Shown: positions 16,535-25,037 of the stretch, piece after piece
How the letters are laid out: each line of letters opens with the position of its first letter
Position numbering within the stretch: the first letter of the stretch is position 1
Assembly (NCBI RefSeq): GCF_011762125.1
Contig: NZ_JAASQN010000001.1
Coordinates: forward strand, 992,001-1,056,000
Origin: Sphingopyxis panaciterrae
Lineage (GTDB): Bacteria; Pseudomonadota; Alphaproteobacteria; Sphingomonadales; Sphingomonadaceae
Direction of reading: 5' to 3'
Length of the DNA stretch: 64,000 nucleotides
Program-made: the position numbers and the translations under genes
The notes under the pieces: model-generated
Told to the model about the DNA's origin: nothing
What the model saw: the letters and a program-made list of their open reading frames with translations, nothing else
Database searches by the model: none

Positions 16535-17176
16535 ATGGATCTCAACCAACTTCTCTATCATCACCAGATGGCGCTCATGGCGGTAAGCCAGGCCCGGCGC
16601 GACGGTCACTTGCTTCCGAACTTCGATCTGCCCCGCTATTATACGAAGCGGATCAATGAGTATCGCGAGCGCCGTGGGCTGGCCGACGGCTTTGCAGGGG
16701 TTATCACGCCGGAACATGTTGGTCCGAAGGCTGACCCACCTGTTTCCGATCCGGCAAACGACTACCCATTTTTTGTTGGCGACACGCTGATTGCCGAATT
16801 GCTCGTCAACGAGGCGCTGGCGATGACCGGGGAGGAAAGGGCGGCCTTCGGCCTGGAAGACATCGTCGGCCGGCTTGCTGCGGTCCAGGAGGATATCTGG
16901 GTTATCGGACGCGATATCTATCGCGCGCTTGGTCTCGACGAGGACAAGCTGGCCGCGCTTGAAGCCAAGTTGTCGGCCTTGCCTGATTTGCATCCAGCCG
17001 ATGCGGTGCATCTCCAGCCGTTTCGGTCGCTATCGGAAGCGGGCATCGTCCACACATATGTGGAACAATTCCGGGTCGGGCCATTCCGATATTCGAATAT
17101 CGACGACGCGCGCGCCGCGCTCCGGCGCCAGGGCTCCAGCAGTGGAGCCGAAGGAAAACAAGCCAATGACCTCTGA
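16535..17176 (+). CDS. Hypothetical protein, 213 residues
   Basis: I do not recognise the family. The product is soluble, acidic and mostly helical, opening with MDLNQLLYHHQMALMAVS and containing RYYTKRINEYRERRG and a Pro-Phe-rich middle (NDYPFFVGDTLIAELLVNEAL). CAAAAGGGAGCAGAC precedes the ATG, a good ribosome-binding site. It heads a four-gene run with the DUF2384 gene, which its 3' end overlaps by 11 bases, and is divergent from the cold-shock operon. Confidence 0.75.
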   Translation: MDLNQLLYHHQMALMAVSQARRDGHLLPNFDLPRYYTKRINEYRERRGLADGFAGVITPEHVGPKADPPVSDPANDYPFFVGDTLIAELLVNEALAMTGEERAAFGLEDIVGRLAAVQEDIWVIGRDIYRALGLDEDKLAALEAKLSALPDLHPADAVHLQPFRSLSEAGIVHTYVEQFRVGPFRYSNIDDARAALRRQGSSSGAEGKQANDL

Positions 17177-17468
17177 GCACGATAAGCTGCGCACCGCTTT
17201 GGCGAGCGCGCGTACAAACCCGTTTCGGCGAAATCGCAAGGTCACACCCCTTGCGCCGGACGATGCGCAGCGGCAAGGCGCGATCAGCGCGCTGGCGTTC
17301 CAACTGCTTGGCGGACGCGACGCGGCGCTCGACTTTCTCAACACCGAAGACACTATTCTGAGCGGGCGTCCCATCGCGGTCGCGACGCGAAGCGACGCCG
17401 GCTATGCGAGCGTCGAGCGCGAGCTTCGCGCACGATCCCTTGTCCGGGATGCGCCGCATGGAGGATGA
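17166..17468 (+). CDS. DUF2384 (MbcA/ParS/Xre toxin-binding) domain protein
   Basis: Product of 100 residues. The C-terminal half matches the toxin-binding domain of MbcA/ParS antitoxins: ALAFQLLGGRDAALDFLNT, then LSGRPIAVATRSDAGYASVERELRA. The N-terminus is short and basic (ARTNPFRRNRK) and lacks the Xre helix-turn-helix. These antitoxins usually pair with RES-domain toxins, but neither neighbour shows RES motifs, so it is either an orphan or pairs with an unknown partner. Confidence 0.7.
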   Translation: MTSEHDKLRTALASARTNPFRRNRKVTPLAPDDAQRQGAISALAFQLLGGRDAALDFLNTEDTILSGRPIAVATRSDAGYASVERELRARSLVRDAPHGG

Positions 17469-17691
17469 TCGAGAAGGAGCCAGTCATATCGTCCGCTGCT
17501 GGTTCGAGTGGGAGATCGACGGCCTTGCGCGAAAGGTCATTCTTGTCGTCGAAACCGATCTTCCCATGCAGCCCGACGAAAACGGCTATGAAGTCATCGC
17601 TCTCGATGAGCTTCGCGCCGCTGCCATCGCCCGGTCGCGAGCGTCCCCTGGCGCTATCGACCGGATCCGCATCGTTCCGGTTCGCTACTAG
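17458..17691 (+). CDS. Hypothetical protein, 77 residues
   Basis: Unrecognised small protein with two predicted beta strands (HIVRCWFEWEIDG and RKVILVVETDLP) and a helix (ALDELRAAAIARSRA). It overlaps the end of the DUF2384 gene by 11 bases, which suggests translational coupling. GGGAT lies upstream of the chosen ATG; an ATG nine bases earlier is also possible. Confidence 0.6.
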   Translation: MEDDREGASHIVRCWFEWEIDGLARKVILVVETDLPMQPDENGYEVIALDELRAAAIARSRASPGAIDRIRIVPVRY

Positions 17692-17723
17692 CTGGCCCGC
17701 GCAAGAGGATCGGACGTCACGAT

Positions 17724-17993
17724 ATGGCCGACTATGAGATTATCGCTGTGCGCGAAGGTACCGGTAATGGCCAGACGCATCATATCGCCGCGGTGAAGGT
17801 GGGCGAGAGCCTGTTTCTCGCCGATCAGATCGTCGACTGGATTAACGCGGGGACGCATCGCTTCTGGGTGTGGTTTCAGAATGAAGAGGTCGATGTGGTC
17901 GCCAGGGAGCAAGGTTCGTCTCGGCGCTATTACCTGACCATAAAAAGCGGGGCTTTTCCGCCCGTTGCCTTGCTCTCGCTGCCCCGTTTTTAA
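17724..17993 (+). CDS. DUF3892 family protein
   Basis: Product of 89 residues matching DUF3892: an N-terminal ADYEIIAVREG strand, HHIAAVKVGESLFLADQIVDWI, a middle strand pair and the characteristic ending LLSLPRF. Function unknown; the fold is small and beta-rich. Last member of the four-gene run starting at the 213-residue hypothetical gene. Confidence 0.7.
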   Translation: MADYEIIAVREGTGNGQTHHIAAVKVGESLFLADQIVDWINAGTHRFWVWFQNEEVDVVAREQGSSRRYYLTIKSGAFPPVALLSLPRF

Positions 17994-18525
17994 GTTTGGA
18001 ATTTGGATTCGGATCCGGATTCGTAACCGGTTCAACGGTAGCGACGACGAACAGCGACAGGCCTATCTTCGGACTTCAGCGCCGCTCGAACGCTTTTCCG
18101 CCGGCCATGTTGGTCGAAGGAGAATTGTGATGGGAAGATCGGAGTTTGATTAATCGACGCCGCGCCCCGCGTGGAATCCTGACAAGAAGGTCGGTGCGAA
18201 ACGTTCGCTGAAGCTGCGGCAGATATGGGCGATCCGATTTCATCTCGTCGCGAAACAGACTATCCGTCGCGAACCGCAGGGCCGGAGATACCGCCCGCCT
18301 TCAGAGATGTGCGGAAAGCCGCAGTGCGGCTGCCGCCCGCGCCGCCAGCACCGGGCGTCAGGACGAAGCAAGGAAATGACCGATCCCGGTTGTTTCACGT
18401 CATCGCGACCCGCTGATAACGAACGTCCGCTTCTCTCAGCTTGGCTCGAAAGCTCCCTGTCGGTTGCCGGCCAGATTCAGCAAACTCATCCTCCGGGTCT
18501 GTGGGAGCACGAAGCTCGCTCCGAA
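17994..18525. other. Gene-free stretch inside the integrative element
   Basis: No convincing gene. One 63-codon frame on the plus strand has no ribosome-binding site and a composition like shifted coding DNA. The segment just after the DUF3892 gene is a run of GGATTC/GGATCC/GGATTC repeats. It could hold remnants of lost genes. Confidence 0.4.
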
Positions 18526-19005
18526 TTAGCTGGCTAACCCCCCGGGGGTTACAGCGATTCGGGAGTTCGGCGCAAAGATGCCGATGACTCTGCCGATGAG
18601 GATATCCCGCACATATTCGTCTTCATACGGACCATCCATAAATCGAATGCGCTCGCCGCATGGCTTGCCTTCCAGCGTCATGAGTTGCTGGCCTGCGAAA
18701 GATCCGACGAACCAGAGTTCCCTAGGCGTGGTCGAGCGATCCGGATTGCAGATATTCACCCACCTTTTGGTGAGTCCCGCAAGCGTCGTGCGCGAGCTGG
18801 TCTGCCATTGGATGAGATACATCTCCCCTTCATCCAATTCCCGGTCGCGCGTATCTACGACCGCGAGTTCGCCTTTCCGGATGTGCGGAAAGCTCTCGCC
18901 CTCGATGTCTTCGAAGGCAATGCAACCGGGAGGGAGTTCGTCGTAAATGACGAACGAGCGCAGCCCCGGTTGTTGGGCATCGTGTGGAAATTCATCGGCC
19001 GTCAT
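18526..19005 (-). CDS. S24/LexA-like peptidase-fold protein without HTH domain
   Basis: Product of 159 residues. The region GESFPHIRKGELAVVDTRDRELDEGEMYLIQW resembles the catalytic start of LexA/CI C-terminal domains (G-D-S-M ... GD..vvd ... dGdiylv), with Ser retained, and it ends IGRVIGIFAPN as S24 domains do. No DNA-binding domain is present and the catalytic Lys is not obvious. It may be a stand-alone S24-like phage or island regulator. Confidence 0.6.
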   Translation of the reverse strand: MTADEFPHDAQQPGLRSFVIYDELPPGCIAFEDIEGESFPHIRKGELAVVDTRDRELDEGEMYLIQWQTSSRTTLAGLTKRWVNICNPDRSTTPRELWFVGSFAGQQLMTLEGKPCGERIRFMDGPYEDEYVRDILIGRVIGIFAPNSRIAVTPGGLAS

Positions 19006-19467
19006 GGTGCCTCACTTCCCCCGCCCGGATTTTCAATCAGCGACCCGAAACAGGCATGGGATTTCCCGGCGGACCATCCGCGGAAGCACCGCTTGCCCGC
19101 GTGGGGTGTGTTATTCAATATTGCACGATCCTGTTGGCAATCGTCCGGAAAAATTGCATTCGTTTTGGTGGGCCTCTTCGATTGCGACGTCGCTGCCAAA
19201 TGCCAGGACTGGCGCTTCCGAACGGTCAAAAGCGTGCCCGGCACTTACAAAACAGGCAGACGCCGTGACTTCCGTCTCGCCATTCGTGACGCGCCCCGAT
19301 CGATCATGGTTGCGGTATGAAGATCGCGCCCAGGGGCGGGCTGAAGAACGCCCCTTCGGAAAACCGTCTTTCCCGATTTGGATTGTCTGGCGCCGGCGTT
19401 TTGCTGCTAGGACGATCATTTGCCCGCAACTATTCGGATGCGCGGGGAGGCGGCGCGCAGGATGACA
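19006..19467. other. Intergenic stretch upstream of the ycaQ-like gene
   Basis: No gene supported. Frames here are short and lack ribosome-binding sites. It presumably contains the divergent promoters of the S24-like and YcaQ-like genes, but I cannot point to a clear site. Confidence 0.4.
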
Positions 19468-20637
19468 ATGAAACTGGAGATTTCGGCGAAGGAGGCGCGA
19501 CGGATCGCGCTGGCGGCACAAGGATTCGGTGCGCGCCGCCCCGAGCAGCCGAACGCCGCGCATGTTCGCCGCGTGGCCGACAGGTTGGGCCTGTTTCAGA
19601 TCGACAGCGTCAATGCACTCACCAGAGCGCATTATCTGCCGGCCTTCTCGCGGCTCGGTCCCTATGATCGGACGCTGCTGGAGCGCGATGCCTGGGGGCC
19701 GAAGCGCCGGCGGCGCTTCTTCGAATATTGGGCCCATGAAGCCTCGCTGCTGCCGATCGATCTTCATCCGCTCCTGCGCTGGCGGATGGCGCGGGCCGAG
19801 CGCGGCGAGATCGGCTACCGGGCGCTGCGCCGGCTTGCGACCGAGGGACGGCGCGAGGTCGATCTCGTGCTGGCCCGGATTGCCGACGAGGGGCCGATGG
19901 CTGCTGCCGATTTCGAGAAGGGGGCGAGCAAGTCCGGCTGGTGGGAATGGAGCCCGACCAAGCATGTCCTCGAATATCTCTTCTGGGCCGGCAGGATTAC
20001 GACGTCGACGCGCCGGGGCAGTTTCGCGCGCATCTACGACCTGAGTGAGCGGGTTATTCCGCAGGCGGTGCTCGATTTGCCGACGCCCGATGCCGCGAGC
20101 GCACAGCGGGCGCTCGTCGAACGCAGCGCGCGGGCGCTCGGGATTGCGACCGCGGCGGATATCAGGGACTATTACCGGCTGAAGCCCGGCGAAGCCGATC
20201 ATGCCATCGCCGATCTCGTCGACGCGGGCGTCCTCGTGCCCGCCAATGTAAGCGGCTGGAATGTGAAGGCCTGGATGCACCGCGATGTACGGTCACCGCG
20301 CAAGATAGGTGGCGCGGCCCTGCTGGCGCCGTTCGACCCCTTGGTCTGGGAGCGTGGACGCGCGGAGCGGCTCTTCGATTTTCACTATCGCATCGAGATT
20401 TATGTCCCTCAGGACAAGCGCAGGCACGGTTATTATGTCCTGCCGTTCCTGCTCGACGAAGCCCTGGTGGCGCGGGTCGATCTCAAATCCGACCGTAATG
20501 CCGGCGTCCTGCGAGCGCCGCGTGTCACGCTCGAACCGGGTGCTCCAGCCGAGACGGTCGAGCGGTTGAAGGGCGAACTCGAGGGCATGGCGGGGTGGCT
20601 TGGCCTCGGCGCCGTCCATATCGGGGCGGTTGTCTGA
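19468..20637 (+). CDS. YcaQ-family winged-helix DNA glycosylase-like protein
   Basis: Product of ~389 residues. Consecutive winged-helix-like regions and the segments LGLFQIDSVNALTRAHYLPAFSR, FEYWAHEASLLPI and LLAPFDPLVWERGRAERLFDFHYRIEIY match the YcaQ/DUF1006 family. E. coli YcaQ is a glycosylase that unhooks interstrand DNA crosslinks using a Gln-x-Asp motif, seen here as FQIDS. Start chosen at MKLEISAKEA with AGGA upstream; an ATG two codons earlier is equally possible. Confidence 0.85.
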   Translation: MKLEISAKEARRIALAAQGFGARRPEQPNAAHVRRVADRLGLFQIDSVNALTRAHYLPAFSRLGPYDRTLLERDAWGPKRRRRFFEYWAHEASLLPIDLHPLLRWRMARAERGEIGYRALRRLATEGRREVDLVLARIADEGPMAAADFEKGASKSGWWEWSPTKHVLEYLFWAGRITTSTRRGSFARIYDLSERVIPQAVLDLPTPDAASAQRALVERSARALGIATAADIRDYYRLKPGEADHAIADLVDAGVLVPANVSGWNVKAWMHRDVRSPRKIGGAALLAPFDPLVWERGRAERLFDFHYRIEIYVPQDKRRHGYYVLPFLLDEALVARVDLKSDRNAGVLRAPRVTLEPGAPAETVERLKGELEGMAGWLGLGAVHIGAVV

Positions 20638-21137
20638 GCCGACGGGTGCAGGAGTAGCCGCAGCACGCCTCTAGGGAGGTTTGCGGACCTAGCTTTGTCA
20701 GAATTGGAAGATTGAGGTTTTCGGCAATCTCAGGTTGTTTGATAGGCCGCCTATGGCGTGGCCGAGACGCTTGTTCCCCATATGCTCGCTGCCTTCATCG
20801 AGAGCCGCCGCAGCTTTGCACGATCGCTCAAAAGATGATGCGACCATAGGCGGGGTGCTGCGTGCATACGCAAGAGCAGGAAAACCATATAACTCCATGC
20901 CGGCATTATCCTCGATGCACCCAGGCCGGGACGGCGGAACGAGACCGGCGTTCGGCGAGGGGCGGCATTGGCGTGCCGTGCGCTCTCGGCGCGCCAATGC
21001 CCCTTCGGCCGGAATATGGCGTCCGGCCTTGGTGGGCTCACTGCGGGTTCGCCGCCATTCCCACCTCCGCGCTTGATCCGCCCCAGCGTGCGGCGTCTCC
21101 CGCGGTCCCCGCGCTTTCGGGTCCGGGTCCCCATCGT
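20638..21137. other. Gene-free stretch, possible decayed element DNA
   Basis: No coding frame with a recognisable product or ribosome-binding site on either strand. The segment contains several short palindromes (such as GCGCCAATGCC near a GGCATTGGCG copy). It lies between the YcaQ gene and the truncated RepB-like gene, so deletion of mobile-element genes here is plausible. Confidence 0.4.
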
Positions 21138-21950
21138 TTACGGCAAGACCAGCTCGGTCCCCGCAGCCAGTGTGTCGATCTCGGCGATGCGCTGAAATTC
21201 CGCGAGATACTCCTGCCGATTATGCGAGAGCCAGCGGACCACGCCCGAATTGCCGAGAAGCTTCGCGACATAGCCGCGCGCGAGGGTCAGGTGCAGATTG
21301 TCGATGCCATAGCTGTCCTCGACCGACTTTATGCGCGTTTGCAGCACGGCCAGTTCGCGTTCCATGCGCGCGAGCTGCTGGCTGTTCGGACTCGCGTTCG
21401 CGTTGCCATTCCGATTTTTCGGCGGTTTTGCGAGTTGATCGTCGGGCGTGGCGGCGAGGAGCGCCTTGGCAAAGGCCGCGGTGAAATTATTCTGTCCGAT
21501 CATGAGGTCGGCAGCCTCGACCTGGCGCAGCGACGACATGCGGCGCAGCGTGTCGAAAACGGCCATCGGGCAGTTCGTCTCTTTCAGCATCTCTGCGGCG
21601 TCGGAGCTGATACCGTCGAGGAGCCGCGAGCGCCGTTTGACGGTCTGGATTTCGAGTCCGAGCGCATCGGCAATTTGTGCCGGGGCGACGCCGCGCTCGA
21701 TCGCCCGGACGATCATCCGATGTTCCTGGACGGGAGGAAGGCGGTTGATGCGCTTGTTATAGCTGTAGGTATCCTCGTCGGTGGCGACGAGGCATTCGAT
21801 CGATGCGATGGAAAGCTGCTTGAGGACCTCGATCCTCAAATGGCCATCGAGCAGATAATATTGGCCGCAATCTCCCGGAGCCGCGATCACAACGGGCGCT
21901 TCGACGAGCCCGATGGCCTTGATCGAGCTTACAATCTGGGCATATTTCTT
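21138..21950 (-). pseudogene. RepB/ParB-like partition protein, 5'-truncated
   Basis: About 270 residues matching the second ParB-like protein of plasmid/ICE partition pairs: KYAQIVSSIKAIGLVEAPVV, YYLLDGHLRIEVLK, VATDEDTYSYNKRINRL, QEHRMIVRAIERG, then a helix-turn-helix and LMIGQNNFTAAFAKALLAAT. The usual N-terminal part (a V-P-L-D-x-I-x-x-x-N-P-R-type start) is absent: upstream of KKYAQ the frame runs into a different gene read in another frame. The break is at about base 21950. Any start codon used now would lie in foreign sequence. Confidence 0.75.
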
Positions 21951-22120
21951 GCATGCGCGGCGCGGCCATCGATCGCGGCGCGCAATTGCTTCGCAGTGGC
22001 GTCGGTCCAGCGGGCATTTTCGGCGGTCAGGCCCGATGGCGAGGAGCTGGATGAAAAATTGCATCCGGAAAGGGTAAGGGACAGGGCAAGCAACGAACAC
22101 GCAATCACTCCATAACGCAC
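21929..22120 (-). pseudogene. N-terminal fragment of a lipoprotein, cut at the element junction
   Basis: GAGGAGATTTGC precedes a GTG, giving a 63-codon frame that starts VRYGVIACSLLALSLTLSGC, a lipoprotein signal with lipobox LSGC, then a Ser-rich linker and ENARWTDATAKQLRAAIDGRAAH. After that point the sequence turns into the RepB-like reading frame, and the lipoprotein frame stops within 21 bases. I infer that the chromosomal lipoprotein gene was cut when the mobile element recombined here. The family of the intact protein is not identifiable. Confidence 0.6.
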
Positions 22121-22215
22121 GCAAATCTCCTCGGCGGCCTGAAGAGATAACCCGGGAGCGGAGGCGGCGTTCCGGCGCGGTCGCGAACCGGGTGATATAT
22201 TGTCGGCGATTTTGC

Positions 22216-22908
22216 CTAGGCGCGGGCCGCATACAGCAGCCGGCCCGTCCCGAGATGGTCGAACACCGCGTCGAGGCACGCATCGCCCACCGCGAAGCAG
22301 CCTTGGCTGCGTCCCAATTTGCCATGCGCCGCAATCATGGTCTCATCGGCGTACCAGGCGCCGTGAATGACGATCGCGCGCTCCATCGCATGATCGTTGG
22401 TCGGGTCGAGCCCGGCGAGCCGCTGCGAGCGGCCATGCTTGCCGACATAATAGTCGCCGGTCACAAACGCACCCTCGCTCGACGCGTTCGATCCCGACGC
22501 GTTGGAGAAGCGCTCGGCCCAGCCCGTATGCAGCGGATCGGATCCGCTTCCGTGCGCCACGAGCAGCCGCGACGCCTGGCCGCTCGCCACGTCGAGGAAG
22601 TGGAAGCGCGCGTCGGACGAGGGCGCCGCAAAATCGACGATGGCGATGCGGTCGCGGTGCCGGATCGCGCCGGCGTGGCTGTCGAGCGCCGCAAGCGCCT
22701 TGCGCAGCAGCTGCGGATCGAGTGCGGCGTCTCTGATGCTCTGCGTTTGCGGACGCGGCGACGGAGCCACGGCAACGGGTCGCTCCGGCAAAACGCTCGA
22801 AAGCGGTCCCGCGGTCGAGCGGGTCAGGAGGCTGGCCGCTACCGCTGCGCCCGACATCATCAGGGTTCGCCGGCCCGGTCGAAAGGGCAGGTCGGTCATC
22901 GGCTTCAT
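22216..22908 (-). CDS. Murein L,D-transpeptidase catalytic-domain protein
   Basis: Probably periplasmic cell-wall enzyme of ~230 residues. The N-terminus RRTLMMSGAAVAASLL has a twin-arginine start and hydrophobic core, so Tat or Sec export is likely. The catalytic region contains AIVIHGAWYAD and HGKLGRSQGCFAV, giving the His and the Ser-x-Gly-Cys site of this YkuD-related family. Start chosen at MKPMTDLP; a much longer open frame upstream is antisense to the DUF4142 gene and is rejected. Confidence 0.85.
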   Translation of the reverse strand: MKPMTDLPFRPGRRTLMMSGAAVAASLLTRSTAGPLSSVLPERPVAVAPSPRPQTQSIRDAALDPQLLRKALAALDSHAGAIRHRDRIAIVDFAAPSSDARFHFLDVASGQASRLLVAHGSGSDPLHTGWAERFSNASGSNASSEGAFVTGDYYVGKHGRSQRLAGLDPTNDHAMERAIVIHGAWYADETMIAAHGKLGRSQGCFAVGDACLDAVFDHLGTGRLLYAARA

Positions 22909-23008
22909 ATAGGCGACCGGCGGAGCGATTGAAGGCCCGCCAGGCGCCGGACGCGCCGCACCGTGCGCGCGCATGGCCGAACCGTTCGCGGACGACCGCT
23001 CCGGCGGG

Positions 23009-23033
23009 GGAACCTCCTCCCGTGCGCCACGTT
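23009..23033 (+). promoter_or_regulatory. EcfG-type promoter of the DUF4142 gene
   Basis: GGAAC-N16-CGTT, an exact match to the consensus of the alphaproteobacterial general stress sigma factor, 43 bases upstream of the DUF4142 start codon. Confidence 0.7.
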
Positions 23034-23076
23034 GCTGGATCATCGCGGGGCGGGCGACTTGTCTTGGAGAATCCCG

Positions 23077-23655
23077 ATGAAAAACGCCTCTGTTCTCAGC
23101 CTCGCCGTGTTTTTGGCGGCTTGCGGGTCGAACAACGACTCCGCACCGCCTCCCGCCGAAACGGCAACGGTCGATCAGGCTGCTCCCGCCGAAATGACCG
23201 CGCCCGCCGGCACGCCGGCGACCCCGGTCGACGCGGCGGGTTATATCGCCAAGGCCGGCGCCGGCGACATGTGGGAAATCGAATCCTCGAAGGCGCTTCT
23301 TGCCAAGTCGACCAACGCAGACGTGAAGGCCTTCGCGCAGATGATGATCGACAATCACGCCAAGTCGACCGCGAAAGTGAAGGCCGCGGCGGCCGAGGCG
23401 AAGATCGATGTGGCCCCGCCGAAGCTCGATGCCGACCAGCAGAAGATGCTCGATGACATCAAGGCCGCCGACGCGGCCTCGATCGACGCGCTTTATCTCG
23501 CGAACCAGACGGCCGCGCATGATGCCGCGCTCGCGCTTCATAAGGCTTATGCCGCGAGCGGGGACACGCCGAGCCTGAAGAAGGCGGCTTCCGAAATCGT
23601 GCCGGTCGTCGAGGCGCACCGCGCCGAACTTGGCAAGCTTGCCGCGAAGCGCTGA
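23077..23655 (+). CDS. DUF4142 family lipoprotein
   Basis: Product of 192 residues with a lipoprotein signal (SLAVFLAACGSN, lipobox LAAC), a Pro/Ala/Thr linker, then the helical DUF4142 domain: VDAAGYIAKAGAGDMWEIES, VKAFAQMMIDNHAKSTAKVKA and the final VEAHRAELGKL. DUF4142 domains are ferritin-like four-helix bundles of unknown role, often stress-induced. GGAGA precedes the ATG. A consensus EcfG promoter lies upstream. Confidence 0.9.
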   Translation: MKNASVLSLAVFLAACGSNNDSAPPPAETATVDQAAPAEMTAPAGTPATPVDAAGYIAKAGAGDMWEIESSKALLAKSTNADVKAFAQMMIDNHAKSTAKVKAAAAEAKIDVAPPKLDADQQKMLDDIKAADAASIDALYLANQTAAHDAALALHKAYAASGDTPSLKKAASEIVPVVEAHRAELGKLAAKR

Positions 23656-23920
23656 TCCGATCGGCTCGCGCTCGGGCTCCCTCCAGGCGCGGGACGGTTG
23701 CGGGGTCGCGACCGCGGGCCGCGGCCCCGTCTCATCGGATTGCAGCTCGCGTTGCCGCCGGGCAGGAGAGGCTTTGCCGTCGACCCTGCCATTCCGATAA
23801 TCGGAGTCGTCGAAGCAATACGGCCGGGGCAGCGGGGCGCCAGCGCGCGCCTTCGATCGTGAAGAGGCGGCGGGTCGGGAGCTACCCATATGTGCCGCGC
23901 TCCCGACCGCTTGCGTACCG

Positions 23921-23949
23921 AAAAAGGGAGCGGGCCACCACCCGCTCCC
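23921..23949 (-). terminator. Rho-independent terminator of the BON gene
   Basis: On the minus strand, GGGAGCGGG-TGGTGG-CCCGCTCCC (9-bp perfect stem) is followed by TTTTT, shortly after the BON-protein stop codon. Confidence 0.85.
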
Positions 23950-23966
23950 TCATTCGAGGCTGGAGC

Positions 23967-24761
23967 TCAGCTCTGGATCTTCGGGCTGACGACGCCCGAG
24001 GTGTAGCGCAGATTATTCTGCACATGTTTGACGCCCGAGACGCCGTCGGCGATATCCTCGGCGCGGCGCTTCCCACGGCGGTCTTCTACCGTGCCGGCGA
24101 GGGTCACCTCGCCATCGGCGACGCTCACCTCGATCTCGGAAGCATCGATCCACACATCTTCGGTCAGCCGGTCATTGACATCCTCGCGGATACGCTCGTC
24201 GGATCGTGCGTAGTTTTTGGGACCCCGGCCCCGGTGGTCGAGCTCGGGCCGGCGCTGCGCATCGCGATCGCCGAACCAGGACATGACTTCGTCGCCGGCG
24301 CGCTCCATGAACCCGCGCTCGTCGGAGCGATAATCGCGCTCGCGCGTCGGGTTCGAGCGCCCATAAGGCGAGTAGCCGGGTGCGGGCGGGTAACCGAGTT
24401 CGGCGGGCCAGCCGAAACCCGAACGATCCCAGGCGCCGCCGCGCGCGTCGCCCGCGGCGTCCTGATACCGGTCATAGTCGCTTCGGCTGCCATAATAGTC
24501 CTGGCGGCGACCACCCGGCTCGCGCGCGTAGTCGGCGCCATAGCGCTCGCGCTGGCCGCTTTCGCGGCGATAATTTGCGCGATCCCGGCGCTGCTGGCTG
24601 TACCGGTCGCGCGAACGATCGTCGCCTTCCTCGTCAGCTACATAGGTGCGAGCCGCTTCCTCGGCACGGGCACGGTCCCAGCGCGGGGCTGCATCGCGGT
24701 AATCGGGGCTTCGATTGTCGCTATAATCCCAGAGCGGGGTGCGGTCGTCAAACCTGTCCAT
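23967..24761 (-). CDS. BON-domain protein with SWFGD motif
   Basis: Product of ~264 residues. The N-terminal two thirds are disordered and rich in Arg, Asp, Tyr and Gly. A conserved VMSWFGDRDAQRR motif (SWFGD) follows near residue 165. The C-terminus is a BON domain (LTEDVWIDASEIEVSVADGEVTLAGTV, then GVKHVQNNL) expected to bind membranes or partner proteins. No signal peptide. Start is at MDRFDDRTPL. A GGAAC-N16-CGTC EcfG-like site lies upstream. Confidence 0.88.
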   Translation of the reverse strand: MDRFDDRTPLWDYSDNRSPDYRDAAPRWDRARAEEAARTYVADEEGDDRSRDRYSQQRRDRANYRRESGQRERYGADYAREPGGRRQDYYGSRSDYDRYQDAAGDARGGAWDRSGFGWPAELGYPPAPGYSPYGRSNPTRERDYRSDERGFMERAGDEVMSWFGDRDAQRRPELDHRGRGPKNYARSDERIREDVNDRLTEDVWIDASEIEVSVADGEVTLAGTVEDRRGKRRAEDIADGVSGVKHVQNNLRYTSGVVSPKIQS

Positions 24762-24816
24762 CTTGCGTCTCGGCGGGCAGGTTGCCTGGGGCGGCAACCC
24801 CCAAGCCTGACGAATT

Positions 24817-24841
24817 GACGCGTCGGCTTGGCGGAAGTTCC
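24817..24841 (-). promoter_or_regulatory. EcfG-type promoter of the BON gene
   Basis: GGAAC-N16-CGTC on the minus strand, one base off the EcfG -10 consensus CGTT, about 55 bases upstream of the start codon. Confidence 0.5.
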
Positions 24842-25037
24842 CCCAATCGAACCCCCCGCGACGGCCCGTTCGGCGGATACGCCCGGCCTCGGGAAAAATC
24901 GCCTCGCACAGGCTCTCGCATCCTCGCGCGACCAGCCCGCGCGGCGAGCGAAGCGTTGCCTATGTCGCGCGCGGCGGGCGCCGTTCATCGCTCCGCGCGG
25001 CAGCCCTTCTCGTGGCGGATGGCATCGGCTCGTCGGG

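Noticed and set aside
19111..20280. 389-codon minus-strand frame
   Set aside because: Antisense to the YcaQ-like gene, which has clear family motifs on the plus strand.
8804..22200. A second (attR) copy of the tRNA-Tyr 3' end
   Set aside because: I looked for GGTTCGAATCCAGCC and CCTGTCCACCA downstream and did not see a copy; it may be lost or outside the window.
22909..23889. Long upstream extension of the L,D-transpeptidase frame
   Set aside because: It is antisense to the DUF4142 gene with its consensus promoter, and the signal sequence begins at MKPMTDLP.
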